64,000 bases of DNA from positions 30,034,063 to 30,098,062 of the forward strand of contig CM020619.1 in the NCBI GenBank assembly GCA_009829735.1. Reading direction: 5' to 3'. Source of the DNA: Pyropia yezoensis. Taxonomy: Eukaryota; Rhodophyta; Bangiophyceae; Bangiales; Bangiaceae. Positions 10,192 through 20,293 of the stretch are shown piece after piece. The position numbers and the translations under genes were made by a program. Position 1 is the first letter of the stretch. Every line of letters starts with the position of its first letter. The notes below the pieces were generated by a model. That model ran no database searches and was not told where the DNA came from. It saw only the letters and a list, made by a program, of their open reading frames with translations.

Positions 10192-12849
10192 CTAAAAGGG
10201 CTGCAGTGTTGCGCAGTGGATCCAGTCCATCGCGTTGATGTAGTTGTAGAACGTCGGCCCCAGTGCAGCCTCCATGTTGGACAGCGAGAGTACCACCGAG
10301 TGCTGGGAGCTAAGGTCAGCCACATCCTTGTCCTTGGACTGAAGTGCGCTGGGGAAGCCCACATGTTCCCGCTTCGACGCGTTGAGGTATACCATGCGGT
10401 TCTTCCACGTCTTGAACAGCTTCCGCCCCATCATGTGCTCCTTGGGGAACTTCTCCCAGTCCGCGACGACGTGAGCAGGGCACACATTCGTAGACGCGTC
10501 GTCCTTCGAGTGTCTAAACTGCAGGAGGACCATAATCCACTCACCATTCGGGCCAGCCTTGCGGAAAAACATAACCGCATCCGCCCCCGCCGTACCATAC
10601 GGCAACTGGTAAATCGTCTTGGCCCTCTCCTGCCCAACGCCACGACCCCTCGCACTCAGGATGGCAAGCAGGTCGCGGTGCAGCACTTGAGTCCGCGGAG
10701 TGGAGGCGTCGACAAGGACGTCGTGCAGCAGGGGACCGGCCCCCACATGGATGGCGCCACGAGCCGCCAGAACCTTGGCGAGCGAAACGGCCTTGAAGCG
10801 CTCCTTGCGCATGGACCGCGCAACGGACATCGCTGCTTGATGGCGCATGAAGAAGTCCTCCCACCGCATCCACGGGACCTCGCGCGTCATATCGAACGCA
10901 CCGGGCAACTCTTTGTCTAGTCCAAGCTCCGAGCGCATGATGGGATAAAAGCGAGAGCCCGTCGAGCGCTCCATGTACAAGTACAAAGCCACCGGAGGGA
11001 CAGTCGGCTGGAACTGCTCCCCATCACCAATCACCAGACCCTTCAAGCGTGCTCCGTCGTATAGCAGCTCCTTCGTCAGGATCTCTCCCGTGTGAGGGTG
11101 TCGCCGCTCCGGGAAGCACACGTCACGCCGTGACACCTGCTCTCCCAGCGTCAGGGCGGCGAGGAGGTTGTCCCGGTCGTCATCAGAGGCCGCCACCCAG
11201 CAATCCAGAGCTTCCGACAGCAAAAGGTTGGAGGACGCACTCTTGATGAGCGTGGCCAGCGATGTCGACTGGCGCGCCATACCAGCGTAGTACAGCTCGT
11301 CGTGGAACACCACCACGGTCCGCGTGTGGCCCCCAGCGATGAAGCACATCCCGTTCGCGATCGGGATCATGGCTGCCTTCATTTCCTGGTAGGCCGCCAA
11401 CTTGACCTCGTACGAGTTCGACCTCTCCAGCTTCGCCCGAGCAGCTATAATCGCCTTCAATACGCAGGAAGATCCGGACCGAGCCCCATCCATCGCCATG
11501 TAGAACTTGTCGTTGCTGGCGACGCGGACAAGGACGTCAACAAAGAGCTCGCGAAACGCCAGAGCGTCTCGGCCAAACAGCCCCCCTACGGGAGTGATGC
11601 GCCGCCCAGAAAGGGTCTCACACTTGGCCAACAGAGATGAAGACATGAAGGTTGTGATGACGTTTCCGCCAGCACGTTGGACGGCATTGCAAGCCGCAGA
11701 CAGCGCGAGTGTGGCCGGCGAGTGAAGCTGGTCATTGTCAGTGTAGACCTCTTTGTTAGCCAAAATGAAGGCCTGGAGAGTTCGGCAGGCCTTCTCCTTC
11801 ATGTTGTCCATCTTGCCGACTTCGTCCACCAGCACGACGGGGAGAAGCTTGCCACCATCAGCGAAGACGTCCGTCTGGAGGAGCGCCACCGCCTCCTCTT
11901 CGAGTTCTTGCGCCGACAGGTGACCCGAACGCACCGTCTGATCGATGCCTTTGACAAACCGGGTGAAGTGAGACTGGATGTGGCTCGCCGACAGGTCCGC
12001 GTAGTGCATAAAGAGCAGGCGCGCGTCGACAACGCTGTCAATAGAGAAGATGACGTTCTTGTCGACGACGAGTGCCGCTTCAATACTCCTCAGCTTCCAG
12101 TGGAGGTTGAAGTTCACAATGTATGGGCGGAGGCCCCGGCAAAACTCCACCATAGCGGTCTCGTCCGCCTGGAAGACAGAGGCGTCACCCACGCGCGAGG
12201 CGACCTGCTCCAGGAGGTAAGTTTTGCCGCTGCCAGCCCCAGCCACTAAACCCAAAGCGCCGTACCGCGGGTCCTTGTATTGCTGTTTAGTGACGGAGGT
12301 CGGACTGGTCACCAAACCCAGCTCTATGTCGGCAGACTGCTGCAAAGGCGACCAGTTTGACACCCTGCGAAGAGCATTGTACAGGGCTCGCACCTCGGAT
12401 GTGCAGTCAACAACCACCGGCGGCTTGCCAGGGCTGGTCGCCAGGGAGCTCTCAAACACCGGGTCGCTGTCCGCACGCCGGACGGGGCCGACAACACCAA
12501 TCACGTCGACAAAGGAAGTGCTCGAGGCACACGCCTCCTTCTCGGCGGGGTTGAGCTCGTCCCCCAACCGTGCGACGCCCGTCGACGGGACGCCCTGGCC
12601 GGCCACTCCAGCAGGCGTCTCAGCTGCAGCAACCACATGATGACCACTCGCCAACCCGCCCACAGAGGGCCCGACAGGATGGCAATGTGTGGTAGCGAAT
12701 GGGAGGGGGGGGGACGTGCCGATTCCACCCAGCGTCCGGCGACCCGCAAAGCTGCTCAACACCTGAGAGCTCGGCTTGCAGCACACTGGCACAGCGGCTC
12801 CCCAGCCAACCGACGGGCCAGGGACCACGGAGGTGAGGAAAGCCGTCAT
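10192..12849 (-). CDS. Crinkler/RHS-type P-loop NTPase with likely PD-(D/E)XK nuclease domain
   Basis: One uninterrupted frame of 885 codons from the ATG at 12849. The frame stays open upstream to 13032, but only by a GTG start. Residues 1-130 are low complexity. A Walker A loop (GAGSGKTYLLEQV) lies near residue 205, then a conserved FN followed by ARLLFMHY, and a Walker B (LLPVVLVDEVGK) near 340. The C-terminal part has GADAVMFF (about 757) and VLLQFRHSK (about 775), spaced like the acidic and Q/E-x-K strands of a restriction-endonuclease fold. This order matches the NTPase-plus-nuclease core of Crinkler and trypanosome RHS proteins. In that family such proteins act as nuclear effectors or in conflict between genomes; that role here is inference. 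Base composition is less GC-rich than the 14.5-16.4 kb gene nearby, which fits transfer. There is no header domain of oomycete type. Confidence 0.72.
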   Translation of the reverse strand: MTAFLTSVVPGPSVGWGAAVPVCCKPSSQVLSSFAGRRTLGGIGTSPPLPFATTHCHPVGPSVGGLASGHHVVAAAETPAGVAGQGVPSTGVARLGDELNPAEKEACASSTSFVDVIGVVGPVRRADSDPVFESSLATSPGKPPVVVDCTSEVRALYNALRRVSNWSPLQQSADIELGLVTSPTSVTKQQYKDPRYGALGLVAGAGSGKTYLLEQVASRVGDASVFQADETAMVEFCRGLRPYIVNFNLHWKLRSIEAALVVDKNVIFSIDSVVDARLLFMHYADLSASHIQSHFTRFVKGIDQTVRSGHLSAQELEEEAVALLQTDVFADGGKLLPVVLVDEVGKMDNMKEKACRTLQAFILANKEVYTDNDQLHSPATLALSAACNAVQRAGGNVITTFMSSSLLAKCETLSGRRITPVGGLFGRDALAFRELFVDVLVRVASNDKFYMAMDGARSGSSCVLKAIIAARAKLERSNSYEVKLAAYQEMKAAMIPIANGMCFIAGGHTRTVVVFHDELYYAGMARQSTSLATLIKSASSNLLLSEALDCWVAASDDDRDNLLAALTLGEQVSRRDVCFPERRHPHTGEILTKELLYDGARLKGLVIGDGEQFQPTVPPVALYLYMERSTGSRFYPIMRSELGLDKELPGAFDMTREVPWMRWEDFFMRHQAAMSVARSMRKERFKAVSLAKVLAARGAIHVGAGPLLHDVLVDASTPRTQVLHRDLLAILSARGRGVGQERAKTIYQLPYGTAGADAVMFFRKAGPNGEWIMVLLQFRHSKDDASTNVCPAHVVADWEKFPKEHMMGRKLFKTWKNRMVYLNASKREHVGFPSALQSKDKDVADLSSQHSVVLSLSNMEAALGPTFYNYINAMDWIHCATLQPF

Positions 12850-14574
12850 GCTCCCATCCAACGCCGCCGCATCACACAGTGGCTCGGTGTCGCGCCCAGT
12901 GGTGGGTGGGTGCCACGCAAACAGCCACAATAGCCGCTGCGCCGGTAGAACTGCCGCGATCCCGTGAAGCCGACTGGCGGTCGCGGCGCCCTGGACGCGG
13001 CCAGACTGGCCAGACGCGCGGCCGCGCAGCACTGCTTATCGCCTGTCAAACTTTTCTTGCTTTTTTGGGAAATTCTCGAGCAAAACCCTGCATAAAACCT
13101 GCATCGACCCCCCCTCAAGGCATCGTAGACACCGCTTTTACCCCCGTTTCATGCTTTCTGCCAGTACCAGCTCGGGCGATTGGTGGTCGCCACCTCCCTT
13201 GGTATGACCAGAAGCGCGCGGGGCAGGAGAGCACTCTCGTGAAGCGCAAAAAAGCGACCGACCATCGCTACGCTTGGGAGCAATGTTTATACAAACGCGT
13301 TTAAAAACCGCGCAATCTCTCGCACTGGTTCAGCAAAAACCTGCGCGACGACAGCTTTTGAGGGTCTGCACGAGAAAATCTCTCCGCCTTGCTCGACATC
13401 TACGGCGTGAATTCTGACCAATGCAACGCTCTGTCCAGCAAACAGCAGCGCCACCGCTGTTCTCATTGGTTCACAGAACACCGACAGCGACCGTCGTGTC
13501 GGTCATCCTGGGGAAGATTCTTTGGCCTCAGCACATCCCCTGGATCAGAAAAGCAAAATTCTGCTCGAGCCGTTCATTTTCGTGCCCGAGCAGGGCAAGA
13601 GTTTGCACAACGAAGCAAGAGATGTGGCCAAAAGCGGGCTTGTATCTTGACAGGGCATAAGCAGTGCTGCTCGGTGGCTCAGCCGTTGGCAAACGGCCGA
13701 GCCACAGCAAGCCACTGCCCGACACGTCCACGACGCGCATCTCATCCCCAGTCAAGACAAACCGAGAGAGGACACCAGAGTTCAGCGCGATTCCGGGCCA
13801 GCCATTGGCCCAGAGCGCTGTGTCAGGAGCATATATCGCATATATGGAAAAATATCGAGCGATTCCAGTCTTCACCCGACTTGTCTGAGAATATTTAGAG
13901 CAGAGCAGCCTGGGGCCACTGTGGAGCGCCTCCTGGGTTGAACATCCGCATGGAAGCTGAACATTCTAGCTCATGGGAGCAAGGCACAGTAGTTCGCGCG
14001 CATCACCTCCGCAACGACCAAGTCACAAGTGGGGGGGCCTTCGAAAGTTGCACTCGTGCGCGAACTCCTTGCGAACTTCTGCGAACTAGCTACTGCTTCT
14101 GTATGGGAAAAAAATCTTTTTGCAGCGTATTATGGTGCCCTCAGAAGTGCAGAACCGTGCCCTCTTTTCTTTTCGTTATTTCTTTCGTGTTCATTCTCTG
14201 TCTGTTCTTGTCATATGTGGCCGTTTATCTTTCGTCTCGTCCAACCAGGAAGTGGTATGAAGCAGAAAGTCCCCCGAACGTTGCTTGTGTTGGATGTAAT
14301 GCAATATTTGCTTTGAACTCTGGTGGTCGCCCTTAACTGGCGGTGATCTGGGGTGTTCCTGCCGGATAAGTTCCGCTGCACGCAGTAGTTCCCAGCAGGG
14401 GTTGAGTGCAGAAGATATTAATATTGTGGGGGGTCGTGGGGGTTTACTCTCGTTGCTTTTTCAAAAAGACGATAGTCGGTACACAGCGTACATATGCACT
14501 GTACGGTACATGTACGGCCTCACCTGTCTATCCCCTCGACGACGCGCTGCACGTGCGCGTGATCGCGGCGGCCC
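12850..14574. other. Intergenic region upstream of the NTPase gene
   Basis: It is less GC-rich than its surroundings and contains no frame with a recognisable domain. It holds a strong hairpin (13661-13718) and AT-rich patches at about 13830-13870 and 14150-14230. Promoters of the minus-strand gene at 10192-12849 and of the plus-strand gene at 14575 should both lie here, but I cannot point to a defined element. Confidence 0.45.
13661..13718. repeat. Inverted repeat able to form a hairpin
   Basis: Arm GTGGCTCAGCCGTT (13674-13687) pairs with AACGGCCGAGCCAC (13692-13705) with one mismatch and a four-base loop. Outer arms GCAGTG (13661-13666) and CACTGC (13713-13718) extend it after a bulge. Role unknown. 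Confidence 0.7.
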
Positions 14575-16421
14575 ATGTCCAGCCCCACCGCCGCCCCCAC
14601 CCGGCTGGCGGGCGCGGCCTTTGCCGAGGGCCACCTCCCGGTGGGCCCCCTTGGCTCCCTCCCCTTCACCGACATCCCCCGCTTGGCACTGCGGTACGTA
14701 GACGGCCCGTCGGGGGGGGTGGCCACCTGGTGGGCCGCCGCCGCCCACGCCAACGGCCTGGCCGCCGTGGACGACGGGCGGGTGGTGGTGGCGCAGCACG
14801 GGGCGAGCGGCTGGTAATGGTGCCACAGCCGGCGACGGTGGCAGCGGCGGAAGCACTGGGGGGGTAAGGGGGAGGCGAGGGTGATAGCCGCCCAGGCGGC
14901 GGCGGCAGTGGCGGCGGCGGCCGCAGTGGCAAGTGGCACTTTGAGGGGAACCCGACGGTGATGGCCAGCCACTTCGGGGGACGGCGGCTCAACTCGCCTG
15001 ACGATGTGGCCCCCGACGGCCGGAAGGGGCTGTACTGCCTGGCTACTTCTGTGGCACCCGGAACCGGCGGGAAATTATTTCCCCGTCCGGCCGTCCGCGA
15101 CGGCCGGATACGGGCGCCCGCCACCCCCGAATGGGGGCGCGCCCGCCCCCCCGGCCGACGACTGAGCGGCCGCCACGGCGCCGTGCCAAGAAGCGCGAGG
15201 ACGCAAGCAGTGGAGCCCCCTCCTCCCTGTCGGGCGCCGCACCCCGCCGCACCCCCCCCACCCCCCTCTCCCCCTCCCCCGCCCCTCTCCTGCCGCCGCG
15301 CAATGCACGCCCCCCCCTTTGGGGGCTGCGTCCCTACCGGGGCACCACTCTCACGCTGGCGCGGACTACGTGGGCGCTCGCGGGGGCGCCCAACGTGAGC
15401 GTGCCTTCGCCAAGGCGGCGGGGGAGGAGCAGGCGCGGGGGGGGGGTGGGGGGGCGGGCGGACGGGCGCGCACAGGGTGGGCCGCCCTACGCGCGCGGCC
15501 GCCGCACGGCGGCGCACACGCGCGGGCGGGACAGCCACGAGCGGGCAGCGAAGGACGCGCCGCCACCCGGCGGCGACGGTATAAGAGCGGCGGCAGGTGG
15601 GCTCCACCGCCCGCTGCCCATCCCCGCAACGTCCTTCACTTCTCGCTGCCCCTGTCCTCCTTTCGGGCACTTGGCCCTCGCAACCTACTCGGGCCAGGAA
15701 CGTCGGCAAGTGCCTTTACTTCTTCCTTCACTGCTGGCCTGCGCTTGTACCGGCCTACTTCCGTCAACCCCACGAACGTTGGCTACAGGAATACCAACGC
15801 ACGGACTTCCACAACGGGGAAACGCAAATAGGTTGTCTGCGTGGCGCGGTCGGAGAGAGAGACGCCGCGTCCGATCTTCATTAGCTTGATATCTGCTGCT
15901 GGGGACTACTCCGCCGGCGATGATTGCCGTGGATGGGGGCCCCTTGCCCCCGCTCTGAGTTGGGCATATTGCTCATGCTGGACTCACTCAACGTCTTTGG
16001 CACACAACGCTCCTGATCCTATTATTTACGGCCTCCCGTATGGAATCATCCAGGGAGACGCCGACGGCGAGCGGGAGCTCCACTGCTCTGGCGTCTACTA
16101 GCTGCGCCCAGAGGGGGTGCCTGCCGCTGCCGCCCCCGCCGCCGCCGCCAGCATAGGCGCCCCGACGGCCGAACACCCGCTGCTGGTGCTCCTCGACGAC
16201 ACGTCGCCGCTGCCAAATGGCGTTGCGTGGGCGCCAGGCGGGCTGTTCGTCGTGTCAGAATCCTTCCTTGCCGCCTGGTACATGTACAAGCGGCCCTGGT
16301 GCGGCGGCGGCGGGCGGCTGGACGTGGGCGGCGGCTGGCGGCGGCGGGCGCGGCGGCAGGCGCCTGCCACGGCCGCCGGCGGCGGCCTGGTGGACGGTGT
16401 CGGCGTCGACGCTGCGACGGG
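14575..16421 (+). pseudogene. SMP-30/gluconolactonase-like beta-propeller gene, broken
   Basis: From the ATG at 14575 the frame gives an SMP-30 start: SLPFTDIPRLALRYVDG, then HANGLAAVDDGRVVVAQHG. It moves frame near 14800 in a G-rich stretch, then gives FGGRRLNSPDDVAPDGRKG at about 14975-15035, the family's metal-binding LNSPNDV turn. Coding signal resumes at about 16015 with YGLPYG, RELHCSGVY (stop TAG at 16099) and SPLPNGVAWAPGGLFVVSES (about 16205-16265). It ends in VDGVGVDAATG where element A begins. The family hydrolyses sugar lactones with a divalent metal. A GT-AG pair at about 14867-14932 could be a 66-bp intron. The frame move, stop, 1-kb interruption and LTR-element insertion make it non-functional as it stands. 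Confidence 0.75.
15045..16010. other. About 1 kb interruption inside the gluconolactonase-like gene
   Basis: The propeller signal stops after GLYC at about 15045 and resumes at about 16015. The stretch between has no family motif. It is very GC-rich to about 15600 and then ordinary. A TATA-like box (GGTATAAGAGC) lies at about 15578, followed by CT-rich sequence. No clear terminal repeats or target duplication were found. It may be an unrecognised insertion or a long intron. Confidence 0.45.
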
Positions 16422-17102
16422 TTTGGCGTTGTGGCCCTTAGGTACCGTTGGGACCCGGGAGGCTGACTTGGGACCCGGCTGGCAGCGTTACGTGGAACCA
16501 CGCGCGTGCTTGGGATCCCTGCATCGGTGGCCCGGGGCAGTGGCGACACGCCCGGTGCCCTGATTGGTCCCCCGGAGTGGAGGACTTGCCCGGTTGGGGG
16601 CATACTGACCTTCGGATTATTTGTTTGATTTTTCGCATTTGTTTTCCTTGCGTGATTTCGTGTCTTTCCCCTTTTTCCCATTGGGTTTTTTTCGGGGATT
16701 GACATTTGTGCGTGGGGGAATTTCGCTTGCTTTTCGTGTGTTGGCCCGGTGAGCGGCCGGTGCCTTGCTGGCACTTGGCCCGCTGGGGGCGCCCTCTGGG
16801 GGCCTCGTTCTGGGCCCCTGGAGGGGCCAGGGGGGGAGGTTCTTGACGGGTGCTCCGGGGTACTCCCCGGGGCCATCTCCTAAAATCGATAGTGCTTTGG
16901 GTTCTTTCTCCCTCGGGATTTTGTCCTGTTTACCTTTGCCTCGTATCGTGGCGGGCGAGTGGACCAGCCAGGGCTCTTACCTGTTCCTTCCAGGGCTTCG
17001 GACTGTGGTCTCTCTGTGTGTGTTTGTGGTTTTTGGTTTCGGGAACCAGGGTTGTGTGGTTGTGGTTTGTGGTTTAGGAAACCTGGGATCCATTACGCTA
17101 CA
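16422..17102 (+). repeat. 5' LTR of element A
   Basis: About 681 bp, beginning TTTGGCG (TGTGGCG in A') and ending CGCTACA. The start is set by loss of similarity to A' on the outer side. Confidence 0.78.
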
Positions 17103-17106
17103 TTTA

Positions 17107-17123
17107 TGGTAGAGCAGCAGGGG
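17107..17123 (+). other. tRNA primer-binding site, element A
   Basis: TGGTAGAGCAGCAGGGG, four bases after the LTR, one base different from the 17-base site shared by A', B and C. Confidence 0.75.
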
Positions 17124-17243
17124 AGGGCTATACTTTTCTCCCGTATCGGGACAGCCTTTTCCTTTCTCTGTGGCGTTTGGTTTCTTAGTTTCAGCTTCTG
17201 GTAGCGAGATCGTTTGGTCCAGGTCGAGTACCGTACGGCCAAC

Positions 17244-17758
17244 ATGACGGAACCTGTTCCCTCGAGAGGTCGGGGCCGTGGTGCGCCGTCAGACGTTTCT
17301 ATGGTTACTCCCGCTGGTCGCGGGCGCGGCGCTCCCTCGGGTCCGTTGGGCCGTGGCGGAGGCGGGCAGACAGGGATTCCGCGTCGGGGGACAGCGTCAT
17401 CGGGTGGGATTTGGGCTACTACGGGTCAGGACTTACGCCGGGACACGGGTTCTAAGTCAGGGACCCGAGTTCCACCTTTGGCTCCTGTTGCTGGGTCCCA
17501 AGACATTGTTTCTACTCAGGAAACGATCCGAGATGAGATTTTGGCTATCGTATCCCAGGCCCTGAGCCAGAGTCCTGCTGGCCAGGGTGGGTCCCATGGT
17601 ACCTGTCGTTCCAATCGCTCCCGTTTCCGCCGTGGTAGGCGTCTTCACCATTCCAGTGGTTCCTGTACGTCCTTTTCCTCGGGTACCACGTTTTCTTCTG
17701 TCCTGGATGAGGAGGACCTTGAGACACCTGAGTACCCACGGATCGAGCCCCAGGTTAT
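17244..17758 (+). CDS. Gag N-terminal region of element A (truncated by insertion)
   Basis: From the ATG at 17244 the product is Gly/Arg-rich and then Ser/Arg-rich, collinear with the first 170 residues of the A' Gag. It ends where the LTR of B'' starts. The capsid and zinc knuckle are absent on this side. Confidence 0.75.
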
Positions 17759-18227
17759 TGTGGCAGTATTGACCCCCAGGTAGGGGGGCAACACGTGCCA
17801 TGCAAGGGGCGGCAGGCCACTAGCCTGATCCGTTCCACCCCCTGCATTCGGGTCCATATTCCCTAAGTTTGGGATAGTTAGCTTAGTAGTAAATCCAACT
17901 TGGATTTGAGGGTTTTCTGCATTTATAGTCTTGAATTTTCGTGTGGCCCGGTGGGCAGGTGCTGGGGTGGGAGATTCTGAGTGGCGACATTCTGAGGGGA
18001 CCCTGGGGGGATAAGGGGAGGGACAGCGGGGCTTGGCCTCGCTTCTCCGCCCCGACCAAGAAACTGTTGGACCACACACTATCCTCCTGTTTGTCAGTGG
18101 GGGGTTTGCCCCACAACAGGGACAGAGTGTGTGCGACTTGCACTTCTTTTGGTTCCCCCGACACAGGAGGCAGCCCTTGTACACCGCCCCAACTTGGGTG
18201 CCGTGTGTGCTAGTGGTTTTTGCCACA
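17759..18227 (+). repeat. 5' LTR of element B''
   Basis: 469 bp, TGTGGCA...TGCCACA. It contains the 17-bp perfect palindrome AAATCCAACTTGGATTT at 17891-17907. It matches the LTRs at 21138, 40892 and 52783. Confidence 0.92.
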
Positions 18228-18229
18228 TT

Positions 18230-18246
18230 TGGTGGAGCAGCAGGGG
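18230..18246 (+). other. tRNA primer-binding site, element B''
   Basis: TGGTGGAGCAGCAGGGG, two bases after the LTR, identical to the sites of A', B' and C. Confidence 0.85.
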
Positions 18247-18346
18247 TCAGAGGTAAACTTTACCTCCGGGTGCACCCGGGTGTAGGGGGCCCTCTGTCTC
18301 AGAGGAACGGTGGACTTGGACCGTGTCATACGGATCGTTAGCCAAC

Positions 18347-20293
18347 ATGGCTAGTTCGGACCCCCCGTCGTCCGGGGAGTACACGGGTGACGCACGTACT
18401 TCAGTGCCTTTGAATACTGGTGAGACACAGGTGGGTTTACCTGGGGTCGCAGAGGGACTAGAGCTCCCTCAAGCCAGCAGGACTGGAAGTGCGGGCGGGC
18501 AACAGGCCGCCCCGACTCAGTCAGGAGTTCACTTGGGTGACACTTCTGATGTGGGTGGGCCGAAGTCTGGCCACCGTGTGGTACACTCAACGGGAACGTC
18601 CCAAGCGGTGAGGACTGTCCCCGCGGGTTCCACTCGGGTTGGAGCCAACTTTGGCTTGGAGCCGTCGCCAACTAGGCTTTCGGAGGACGGCAGACCTCCG
18701 GTGGGCGGCGATGGGCTCGCGCCCATGCCCCCGGTTGAGACCCCTGAGGAACGTGGTTACCCCTCAGGTGGACTCCCGGAGGCGGACCGAGACTCAACTG
18801 GAGTCGTCAATCCACTCCTCGCGGAAACTGTCCGTCGGGAGGCGACCAATGTGTTGCGGCAGACTTTGCCGGACCTGGTGGTCACGATGACGAATACTAT
18901 TCTGAATCAGATTGTGGCGAGTTTGCCAGATGGCCTTAATGTCCAGACCGGATCGGGGCTTTCGAGCCCACAGGCGCAGGGGGAAACCCTCATCACGCCT
19001 ACCTCTGGTCGCCCCGAACATGGGGCGACCCCTGTGACACCCAACGAGGGAGCCACACCATACTCGGTGGGGCGTACGCCCTTCACGGGGGAGTTCCCCC
19101 CGGAAATGCCGGCGGCTACACCTAGCGCGCCGCGCCGGACTACAGGCACTGAGGGTGAACTTACCCCAGTGCCACAGCGGCTGTTCCCTCAATGTGAGGT
19201 GCCGCCCAAGATCCAGGTAGCCAACCCGGTCTACCAGAGGATCTTTGACTGCGAGACCTACGCCCTCCACAAAACGTCGGTGGCGTATGGTCCTGACCAG
19301 GCCCGAGCCATGGGCCGTGCCAAGAAGAATGCACTTCACTCTTTTGGGCACAAAGCGGAGTGGGATGGAACTTCCCCCCTCCGTGTCTTTGAGTTCCTAC
19401 GTCGTTTCACAAAAGCCTGTGACGACAATGCCATAAGTGAAGGCATGGCTTTCTACATGCTACAGGAGTTTACGAAGGGAGACCTGCGGACAGAACTTAT
19501 GTCCGTCATGCCCAGCTCCTCAAGTGGAGGCGCTGGTGAGGTGACGTCCTATTTGGAGCTCGTCAACTGGTTGTTGAGGGCCATGGTTGATGAAGCGGCG
19601 CTGGCTTCTCAAGTCGAGGAGTTTGCGCAAGCCCATCAGGAAGAGGCGGAGGACGAGTTGTCCTTTGCGGAGCGAGTCCGTAAGCTCAACAATCTTTGTG
19701 GGTTTCTTCATTCACAAGCTGTGGTGAAGAGTCGGTTTGTGGAGGGACTCCATTGGTCAGTCCGGATGGAGACCCGGGAGCATAACACTGCCCAGGCGAC
19801 CCTGGCCGAGTTAGCTAGGTTCGCCTACCGCAGAGGCGAGGCCTACCGCAAGTTGCGGGAGGAACAACGCCAAGAGCGTCAGGCCGAGTTGGCCAAGGAA
19901 CGCGAGGAGGCGCGGCAGGCCAGAGAGCTGAGAGAGGCACGCCGAACCCGCAAGGAGAGGGTGGTAGCTGTCGTGGGAGCTTCCCAGGGTATCTCTTCGT
20001 CTTCCCCAGTTGGGAAGACCCCTCCGGGAACTGACAATCGGTGTTGGAACTGCAACTCCGATGGACACTGGGCATATGATTGCCCCAAGTTCAGTAAACG
20101 CATCCAACAACTTGTTAGGAATGCGAGTAAGAAGTCGGCTACGAACGAAGTACGTTCACGCCGCGAGGGTGGCTTTCGACCGGTAGTGGCGGTCGCCACA
20201 CCCTCGGCGAAGGGGGCGGACACGTCGTCCTCGGACTCGTCGTCTTCCCCTTCGCCCTCAGATTCAGACGCCAAGTCGGCGGGAAACGAATGA
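18347..20293 (+). CDS. Gag polyprotein of element B''
   Basis: About 648 codons from the ATG at 18347, uninterrupted. The first 270 residues are Pro/Gly/Thr-rich. The capsid-like region at about residues 290-480 contains CETYALHK and KACDDNAISEGMAFYML, shared with A' and E. A charged Arg/Glu coiled-coil-like stretch follows, with many REE and RQER words. Then come a CCHC zinc knuckle (CWNCNSDGHWAYDC, about residue 568) and a Ser-rich tail. The stop codon overlaps the ATG of the next frame as ATGA. B' carries a near-identical Gag. Confidence 0.88.
   Translation: MASSDPPSSGEYTGDARTSVPLNTGETQVGLPGVAEGLELPQASRTGSAGGQQAAPTQSGVHLGDTSDVGGPKSGHRVVHSTGTSQAVRTVPAGSTRVGANFGLEPSPTRLSEDGRPPVGGDGLAPMPPVETPEERGYPSGGLPEADRDSTGVVNPLLAETVRREATNVLRQTLPDLVVTMTNTILNQIVASLPDGLNVQTGSGLSSPQAQGETLITPTSGRPEHGATPVTPNEGATPYSVGRTPFTGEFPPEMPAATPSAPRRTTGTEGELTPVPQRLFPQCEVPPKIQVANPVYQRIFDCETYALHKTSVAYGPDQARAMGRAKKNALHSFGHKAEWDGTSPLRVFEFLRRFTKACDDNAISEGMAFYMLQEFTKGDLRTELMSVMPSSSSGGAGEVTSYLELVNWLLRAMVDEAALASQVEEFAQAHQEEAEDELSFAERVRKLNNLCGFLHSQAVVKSRFVEGLHWSVRMETREHNTAQATLAELARFAYRRGEAYRKLREEQRQERQAELAKEREEARQARELREARRTRKERVVAVVGASQGISSSSPVGKTPPGTDNRCWNCNSDGHWAYDCPKFSKRIQQLVRNASKKSATNEVRSRREGGFRPVVAVATPSAKGADTSSSDSSSSPSPSDSDAKSAGNE

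Larger units (their letters stand above)
16422..17758 (+). mobile_element. Ty3/gypsy LTR element A (5' part)
   Basis: A 5' LTR, primer-binding site and gag N-terminal region, 5' to 3' on the plus strand, of the same family as A' at 1-2296. It inserted into the gluconolactonase-like gene. It is followed directly by the 5' LTR of element B''. The continuation of A expected from the A' sequence is not found at the far side of B'' (53252). Confidence 0.85.

Noticed and set aside
17249-18230. A continuous gene from gag of element A into the LTR of B''
   Set aside because: The last codons of that frame are LTR sequence; the LTR start and comparison with A' show an insertion boundary at 17759.
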